Part shown: positions 59,497-64,000 of the stretch, one piece after another
Layout of the letters: each line of letters starts with the position of its first letter
How positions within the stretch are numbered: position 1 is the first letter of the stretch
Assembly (NCBI RefSeq): GCF_016641735.1
Contig: NZ_JAEDAO010000001.1
Coordinates: forward strand, 2,604,001-2,668,000
DNA length: 64,000 bases
Direction of reading: 5' to 3'
Source of the DNA: Ramlibacter algicola
Lineage (GTDB): Bacteria > Pseudomonadota > Gammaproteobacteria > Burkholderiales > Burkholderiaceae_C
Made by a program: the position numbers and the translations under genes
The notes under the pieces: generated by a model
Told to the model about the DNA's origin: nothing
Seen by the model: the letters and a program-made list of their open reading frames with translations, nothing else
Database searches by the model: none

Positions 59497-60386
59497 GCGG
59501 CTTCCTTTTCGGGCGTCGGCACCTGGGGCACGGCGCGCCCGAGGTCCTTGAGGGATTGCTTGACGCTGCGGTGCGCGGTGTCGATGACGGCATCGGCGCG
59601 CGCATACAGCGGCTCGCGGCTGGCAAGGATGCGGCGGATGTCCTCCATCGCCTCCTGCGTCGCGCCGCGCGTGGTCTCGAACGGCCGCGTGTCGCCCTGC
59701 GCGACGACGCGGCTCATGTGCTCCTCGGGACTGGCCTTCAGCCAGACGCAATAGAAGTGGCTTTGCAGCAGGTCGAAGGTCTCGCGCTCGCTGACGATGC
59801 TGCCGCCGGTGGTCATCACGACGCCTTCGGCATGGTCCTCGGCGATGCGCAGCAGCGCGCGGCGCTCGTAGCGGCGGTAGCCGGCCTGGCCGTGCAGCAG
59901 CAGGATCTCGTTCATGCTGGTGCCGGCCTCGCGCTCGATCTCCCGGTCCAGCTCGACGAAGGGCACGGCGCGCTCGGCGGCGAGTTGCGCGCCCAACGTC
60001 GACTTGCCGGCGCCGCGCAGGCCGATCAGCGCGATGCGGCGCTCCCGCCCGTGCGCGTCACCGAAGCCGAAGGTACCCGCCAGCATGGCGTGCGCCTGCT
60101 CCAGCTGCGCCTCGTCCAGGCGCGACAGCAGCTGGTGCAAGCGCGCCAGCGCGGGACGAGGTGCGTCCTGCAGCAGCTCGAGGATGGTGATGTTCAGCGC
60201 GCCGGCGATCGCTTCCAGCGAATTGATCGATGTGTTGCCCTTGCCGCCCTCCACGTCCGCCAGGAAGCGCTCGGACAGGCCCGAGTCGTGGGCCAGCTGC
60301 TTGCGCGTCATGCCGCGCCGGGCGCGCCAGGCCCGCACCCGTGCGCCGAGCTCGGCCAGCGTCGTGCTGCTGTCGGGGTCCGCCAT
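59493..60386 (-). CDS. boxR: BoxR: XRE-type regulator with shikimate-kinase-like domain
   Basis: A 297-residue regulator of the box genes, of the BzdR/BoxR type. An N-terminal helix-turn-helix (about 8-65, TLAELGARVRAWRARRGMTRKQLAHDSGLSERFL) joins a shikimate-kinase-like domain (about 120-280) with P-loop GLRGAGKST and ELDREIERE. In relatives benzoyl-CoA binds this domain and lifts repression. ATG 60386 begins MADPDSSTTL. It heads boxR-boxC-boxB, divergent from the flavodoxin-bclA side. Confidence 0.93.
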   Translation of the reverse strand: MADPDSSTTLAELGARVRAWRARRGMTRKQLAHDSGLSERFLADVEGGKGNTSINSLEAIAGALNITILELLQDAPRPALARLHQLLSRLDEAQLEQAHAMLAGTFGFGDAHGRERRIALIGLRGAGKSTLGAQLAAERAVPFVELDREIEREAGTSMNEILLLHGQAGYRRYERRALLRIAEDHAEGVVMTTGGSIVSERETFDLLQSHFYCVWLKASPEEHMSRVVAQGDTRPFETTRGATQEAMEDIRRILASREPLYARADAVIDTAHRSVKQSLKDLGRAVPQVPTPEKEAA

Positions 60387-60440
60387 GGTCTGCAGGCTAG
60401 GGCTTGGGGATTGCACGGGGTTTGATCTGCGTCAACACTT

Positions 60441-60482
60441 GCAGTATACTGCCGCCATCCCGCATGTCAAGCAGTTTACTGC
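60441..60482. promoter_or_regulatory. Probable BoxR operators: two inverted repeats 30 bp apart
   Basis: GCAGTATACTGC (60441-60452) is a perfect palindrome; GCAGTTTACTGC (60471-60482) differs from it by one base. Centres are 30 bases apart, about three helical turns, between boxR and the flavodoxin gene. TGCA elements at 60391, 60412, 60440 and 60480 fit the TGCA-based operators described for BzdR/BoxR. Confidence 0.7.
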
Positions 60483-60499
60483 ATGCTTTTGGAGGCCCG

Positions 60500-60970
60500 A
60501 TGAAACTCAAGATCCTGGTCGGCACGATGACCAACACCGCCGAGTACGTGGCGCAGGCGATCCAGATGGATTGCGCCGACCTGGTGGGCGAGATCGAGAT
60601 CGTGATGATGGACGGCCTCGACAGCAGCGCCTTCGACGAAAATGCACTTTATCTCATCTGCACGTCGACCTACGGCTCCGGCGACGTCCCGGACAACGCC
60701 CGCGGCCTGTACGACGCGCTGGACACGCAACCCAAGTTCCTCGGCCACGTCCGCTACGGCGTGATCGCGCTGGGCGACCGCACCTACGTGCAGACCTTCG
60801 CGTTCGGCGGCAAGAAGTTCGACGAGCGCCTGCAGGGCCTGGGCGCGCACCGCATCGGCGACGTCTGGTGCCACGACGCCAGCGCGGGCACGATGCCCGA
60901 GGAAGAAGGCACGGCTTGGTGCCGCCAGTGGCTCACGCAGGCGTTGGCCGACGAGAAGGTCACGGCGTAG
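60500..60970 (+). CDS. Flavodoxin, MioC-like
   Basis: A 156-residue short-chain flavodoxin that carries electrons on FMN. The phosphate loop VGTMTNTAEYVAQAI, the 50s-loop segment TSTYGSGDVPDNA, and the isoalloxazine segment LGDRTYVQTFAFGGKKFD are present. GGAGG precedes ATG 60500. It is the first gene to the right of the operators, 42 bases before bclA, so it is probably induced with the benzoate genes. It may provide electrons to BoxB or another enzyme; this is inference. Confidence 0.9.
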   Translation: MKLKILVGTMTNTAEYVAQAIQMDCADLVGEIEIVMMDGLDSSAFDENALYLICTSTYGSGDVPDNARGLYDALDTQPKFLGHVRYGVIALGDRTYVQTFAFGGKKFDERLQGLGAHRIGDVWCHDASAGTMPEEEGTAWCRQWLTQALADEKVTA

Positions 60971-61012
60971 CCGTCTTCCCGGCGAGCGTCGGGAACAACA
61001 CAGAGGAGACAC

Positions 61013-62587
61013 ATGCGCCTGAGCCACGCCGACCATTCCGCCAGCCCGCCGCGCGTGGAGATTCCGCGCGACTACAACGCCGCCCACGACCTGCTCGAAC
61101 GCAATGCCGCGCGCACCGGCAAGCTGGCGTTCATCGACGCGGTGTCGGGCGCACGGCTCACGTATGGGCAGTTGCGCGAGCAGGCGCACCGGTTCGCCAA
61201 TGCGCTGCGCGACATGGGCATCGCGCCGGAATCGCGCGTGCTGGTCGCGATGCACGACACGGTGGAGTGGCCGGTCGTGTTCCTCGGCTCCATCCTCGCC
61301 GGCGTGGTGCCGGTCGCGGCCAACACGTTGCTCACCACGCAGGACTTCGAATTCATGCTGCGCGACTCGCGCGCGCAGGCGCTGTTCGTCTCCAGGGCGC
61401 TGCTGCCGGCGTTCGAATCGCTGGTGGGCAAGGTCGACACGCTGCGGCATGTCGTGGTGGCCGGCGGCGACGGTGAGCACACCGTCGCGACGATGGTCGC
61501 GGCCGGCAGCGACCGGCACTCGGTCGCCAGCACCACCAGTGACGACGCGTGCTTCTGGCTGTATTCGAGCGGCTCGACCGGCACGCCCAAGGGCACCGTG
61601 CACCTGCATTCGCACCTGGTGCAGACCGCCGAGCTGTACGGCCGCGGCGTTCTTGGCATCCGCGAGGACGACGTCGTGTTCTCCGCGGCCAAGCTGTTTT
61701 TCGCCTACGGCCTCGGCAACGCCCTCACCTTCCCCATGAGCGTCGGCGCCACGACGGTGCTGCTGCCGTCGCGGCCGACGCCGGCCGACGTGTTCCGCGT
61801 CCTCACGCAGCACAAGCCGACCATCTTCTACGGCGTGCCCACGCTGTACGCCGCCCTCCTCGCCGATGCGACGCGTCCCAAGCGTGCCGACGTCACGATG
61901 CGCGTGTGCACGAGCGCCGGCGAGGCGCTGCCGGCCGACATCGGCAAGCGCTGGACCGCCGAGTACGGCTGCGAGATCCTGGACGGCATCGGCTCGACCG
62001 AGATGCTGCACATCTTCCTGTCCAACCGGCGCGGCGAGGTGCGCTACGGCACCACCGGCAAGGCGGTCCCGGGCTACGACCTGCGCATCGTCGGCGACGA
62101 CGGCCGCGAGTGCGGCACCGGCGAGATCGGCGAGCTGCAGATCAAGGGACCGAGCGCCGCGCTGATGTACTGGAACAACCGCGCCAAGACGAAGGCGACG
62201 TTCTGCGGGGAGTGGACACGCAGCGGCGACAAGTACACGCGCGACGCCGACGGCTACTACACCTATGGCGGCCGCAGCGACGACATGCTCAAGGTCGGCG
62301 GCATCTACGTCTCGCCGTTCGAGGTCGAGGCCACGCTCATGACGCACTCCGCGGTGCTCGAGGCGGCGGTGATCGGCGTCGCGGACGCGGACCAGCTGGT
62401 CAAGCCCAAGGCCTACGTGGTGCTCAAGCCCGGCCAGTCCGCCAGCGAAGCCGACCTGCAGCAGCACGTGAAGTCGCAGCTGGCGCCCTACAAGTACCCG
62501 CGCTGGATCGCGTTCGTGCCCGAGCTGCCGAAAACCGCGACGGGGAAGATCCAGCGCTTCAAGCTGCGGGCGGCGTCAGGCGCCTGA
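61013..62587 (+). CDS. bclA: Benzoate-CoA ligase
   Basis: A 524-residue acyl-adenylate-forming ligase that activates benzoate with ATP and CoA. AMP-binding signature YSSGSTGTPKGTVHLH, IGSTEMLHIFLSN, YTYGGRSDDMLKVGGIYVSPFEVE and the catalytic lysine in KTATGKIQRFKLR are present. The sequence type (IPRDYNAAHDLLERN, KLFFAYGLGNALTFPM) is that of benzoate- and aminobenzoate-CoA ligases. GAGGAG precedes the start. It lies between the flavodoxin and an ABC binding protein. Confidence 0.95.
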   Translation: MRLSHADHSASPPRVEIPRDYNAAHDLLERNAARTGKLAFIDAVSGARLTYGQLREQAHRFANALRDMGIAPESRVLVAMHDTVEWPVVFLGSILAGVVPVAANTLLTTQDFEFMLRDSRAQALFVSRALLPAFESLVGKVDTLRHVVVAGGDGEHTVATMVAAGSDRHSVASTTSDDACFWLYSSGSTGTPKGTVHLHSHLVQTAELYGRGVLGIREDDVVFSAAKLFFAYGLGNALTFPMSVGATTVLLPSRPTPADVFRVLTQHKPTIFYGVPTLYAALLADATRPKRADVTMRVCTSAGEALPADIGKRWTAEYGCEILDGIGSTEMLHIFLSNRRGEVRYGTTGKAVPGYDLRIVGDDGRECGTGEIGELQIKGPSAALMYWNNRAKTKATFCGEWTRSGDKYTRDADGYYTYGGRSDDMLKVGGIYVSPFEVEATLMTHSAVLEAAVIGVADADQLVKPKAYVVLKPGQSASEADLQQHVKSQLAPYKYPRWIAFVPELPKTATGKIQRFKLRAASGA

Positions 62588-62676
62588 AGGCTTCCCTCGG
62601 GGAAAGCCATGGTGCGCCGCAGCGGCGCGTTTGCTACAAAAGCACACCAAGCCAAACCACGGACCGGAGACACAAC

Positions 62677-63864
62677 ATGACCACCCGCCGCCTCGTCCTC
62701 ACCCGCAGTGCCGCCGTCGTCGGCGCCGCTTCCGCCGGCCTGCTGCTGCCGCAGATCGTGCGCGCGCAATCGAACAAGGTGCGCGTGGGCTTCATGCTGC
62801 CCTACACCGGCACCTACGCGCAGCTTGGCGTCGCCATCGAGAACGGCGTGCGCATGGCGCTGGAAGAAAAAGGCGGCAAGCTGGGCGGCCGCGAGATCGA
62901 GTGGTTCAAGGTGGACGACGAGTCCGAGCCGTCCAAGGGCGTGGAGAACGCCAACCGCCTCGTGCAGCGCGACAAGGTCGACGTGCTGATCGGCACCGTG
63001 CACTCGGGCGTGCAGATGGGCATCCAGCGCGTCGTGCGCGACAGCGGCACGCTGTGCATCATCCCCAACGCCGGCGTGCATGCCGCGACGCGTGCCCTGT
63101 GCGCGCCCAACGTGTTCCGCACCTCGTTCACCAACAGCCAGCCCACGCTGGCCCTTGGCAAGCCCATGTACGACAAGGGCGTCCGCAAGGCCGTGTGGAT
63201 CACGCACAAGTACGCGGCGGGCGACGAGGCGTTCGAAGGCTTCCGCGACAGCTTCACCAAGGCCGGCGGCACCATCGTCAAGGAACTGGGCCTGCCGTTC
63301 CCGCAGGTCGAGTTCCAGGCCCTGCTGACCGAGATCGCCTCGATCAAGCCCGACGCCGTCGCGTGCTTCTTCGCCGGCGGCGCGGCCGTGAAGTTCATCA
63401 AGGACTTCGCCGCCGCGGGCCTGAAGGACAAGATCCAGCTCTGGGGCTCGGGCTTCCTGACCGAAGGCGTGCTGGACCAGGCCGGCCCCGCCGCCGACGG
63501 CATCATGACAACGATGCACTACAGCGACTCGCTCGACACGCCGCGCAACCACCAGTTCCGCACCGCGTACGCCACCCGCTTCAAGATGCAGCCCGACGTG
63601 TACGCCGTGCAGGGCTACGACAGCGGCCAGCTCCTCATGGCCGGGGCCAACGCCGTCAAGGGCGACCTGGGCAACAAGCAGGCGCTGTACAAGGCCATGG
63701 AGTCGGCCACCATCGACAGCCCGCGCGGCAAGTGGACGATGAGCAAGGCCCACAACCCGGTGCAGGACATCTACCTGCGCCGCGTCGAGAACAAGGAGAA
63801 CAAGGTGATCGGCGTCGCCGCCAAGGCCCTGTCCGATTCGGGCGCCGGCTGCAAGATGGGCTGA
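62677..63864 (+). CDS. ABC transporter substrate-binding protein of the benzoate locus (HAAT family)
   Basis: A 395-residue periplasmic type I binding protein. The signal peptide (TRRLVLTRSAAVVGAASAGLLLPQIVRAQ, residues 2-31) has a twin arginine and could use Tat. The mature part begins VRVGFMLPYTGTYAQLGVAIENGVRMALEE and contains VLIGTVHSGVQMG, AAGDEAFEGF and YDSGQLLMAGANAV, the HAAT type that also binds aromatic acids. It follows bclA after 89 bases, so uptake of benzoate or a related aromatic acid is likely. Its permease and ATPase genes are not in the window. Confidence 0.9.
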   Translation: MTTRRLVLTRSAAVVGAASAGLLLPQIVRAQSNKVRVGFMLPYTGTYAQLGVAIENGVRMALEEKGGKLGGREIEWFKVDDESEPSKGVENANRLVQRDKVDVLIGTVHSGVQMGIQRVVRDSGTLCIIPNAGVHAATRALCAPNVFRTSFTNSQPTLALGKPMYDKGVRKAVWITHKYAAGDEAFEGFRDSFTKAGGTIVKELGLPFPQVEFQALLTEIASIKPDAVACFFAGGAAVKFIKDFAAAGLKDKIQLWGSGFLTEGVLDQAGPAADGIMTTMHYSDSLDTPRNHQFRTAYATRFKMQPDVYAVQGYDSGQLLMAGANAVKGDLGNKQALYKAMESATIDSPRGKWTMSKAHNPVQDIYLRRVENKENKVIGVAAKALSDSGAGCKMG

Positions 63865-63887
63865 GCGCGCACCACCTGCTTCCCTGC

Positions 63888-63914
63888 GGGGGAGGCGCGA
63901 GCCTCCCCCTTTTT
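63888..63914 (+). terminator. Strong terminator after the binding-protein gene
   Basis: Nine-base-pair stem GGGGGAGGC/GCCTCCCCC with a GCGA loop, followed by five T. It ends the flavodoxin-bclA-binding protein unit. Confidence 0.9.
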
Positions 63915-63925
63915 CTTGCCCGCGG

Positions 63926-64000
63926 ATGACCCTCACCACCTACCTGCTGTACCTGCTCGCGGTCACCGTGCTGATCGTCACGCCGGGACCGACGATGCTG
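63926..64000 (+). CDS. LysE/RhtB-family exporter, N-terminal fragment
   Basis: Only 25 codons lie in the window: MTLTTYLLYLLAVTVLIVTPGPTML. The first membrane helix and the TPGP motif are typical for the LysE/RhtB amino-acid exporter family, and the family's usual length is about 205 residues. Start ATG 63926. Confidence 0.75.
   Translation, partial: MTLTTYLLYLLAVTVLIVTPGPTML

Overview
The window is high-GC (roughly two thirds G+C), densely coded DNA from a betaproteobacterium. Gene order and protein types (exbB-exbD-lpxK-Trm112-like-kdsB-adk, CysB, LexA, the box benzoyl-CoA pathway, HAAT-family binding proteins) fit the Comamonadaceae, close to Ramlibacter or Variovorax; this assignment is an inference from gene content. 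Nearly all of it looks like ordinary chromosome. The exception is the first 1.9 kb, which carries unrecognised genes next to a tRNA-Ser and looks accessory.

Layout. 1-1.65 kb: three poorly recognisable genes on the minus strand, one frameshifted and carrying a HEPN-like RX4H motif, ending beside tRNA-Ser(GGA). 2.0-11.0 kb: two translationally coupled hybrid histidine kinases; the larger (about 2290 residues) holds a tandem array of about 13 HAMP domains with a 276-bp DNA period. 11.2-14.7 kb: a LivK-type binding protein, then pepA-holC-small gene. 14.7-17.3 kb: lptF-lptG and a CbiX-like gene, divergent from pepA. 17.3-20.4 kb: CysB, an aminotransferase, PanE. 20.5-24.1 kb: an SGNH lipoprotein, an APH-like kinase overlapping a divergent enolase paralogue, an EVE-domain protein. 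24.1-28.9 kb: clpS-clpA, a cold-shock protein, icd. 29-30.9 kb: two tandem Lys/Ala-rich secreted proteins, a DUF192 protein, sodB. 30.9-36.3 kb: xseA, then the envelope operon exbB to adk. 36.3-40.1 kb: asparaginase, lexA with an SOS box, small genes, a D-2-hydroxyacid dehydrogenase.

40.1-48.1 kb: a FimV-like TPR protein, a PaaH-type dehydrogenase, a short FimV-like membrane protein, an enoyl-CoA hydratase, a Crp/Fnr regulator, and a phosphotransferase-acyl-CoA dehydrogenase pair that resembles a split ACAD10/ACAD11 (LvaA/LvaC-like). 48.1-51.1 kb: conserved small genes, a Nu-class GST, a TusA-like protein without the active-site cysteine, tRNA-Arg(TCT). 51.1-54.3 kb: an overlapping four-gene unit (winged-helix-like, two DUF5985-type membrane proteins, membrane-anchored trehalose-6-phosphate synthase). 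54.4-56.2 kb: tRNA-Pro(TGG), DUF488, two low-complexity secreted proteins. 56.3-63.9 kb: aerobic benzoate degradation: boxR-boxC-boxB divergent from flavodoxin-bclA-binding protein, with two matching inverted repeats between them. The window ends inside a LysE-family gene.

The most unusual items are the poly-HAMP kinase, the membrane-tethered OtsA with its DUF5985 partners, the enolase paralogue lacking the catalytic-pocket histidine, and a box cluster in which a flavodoxin is present but boxA is not.
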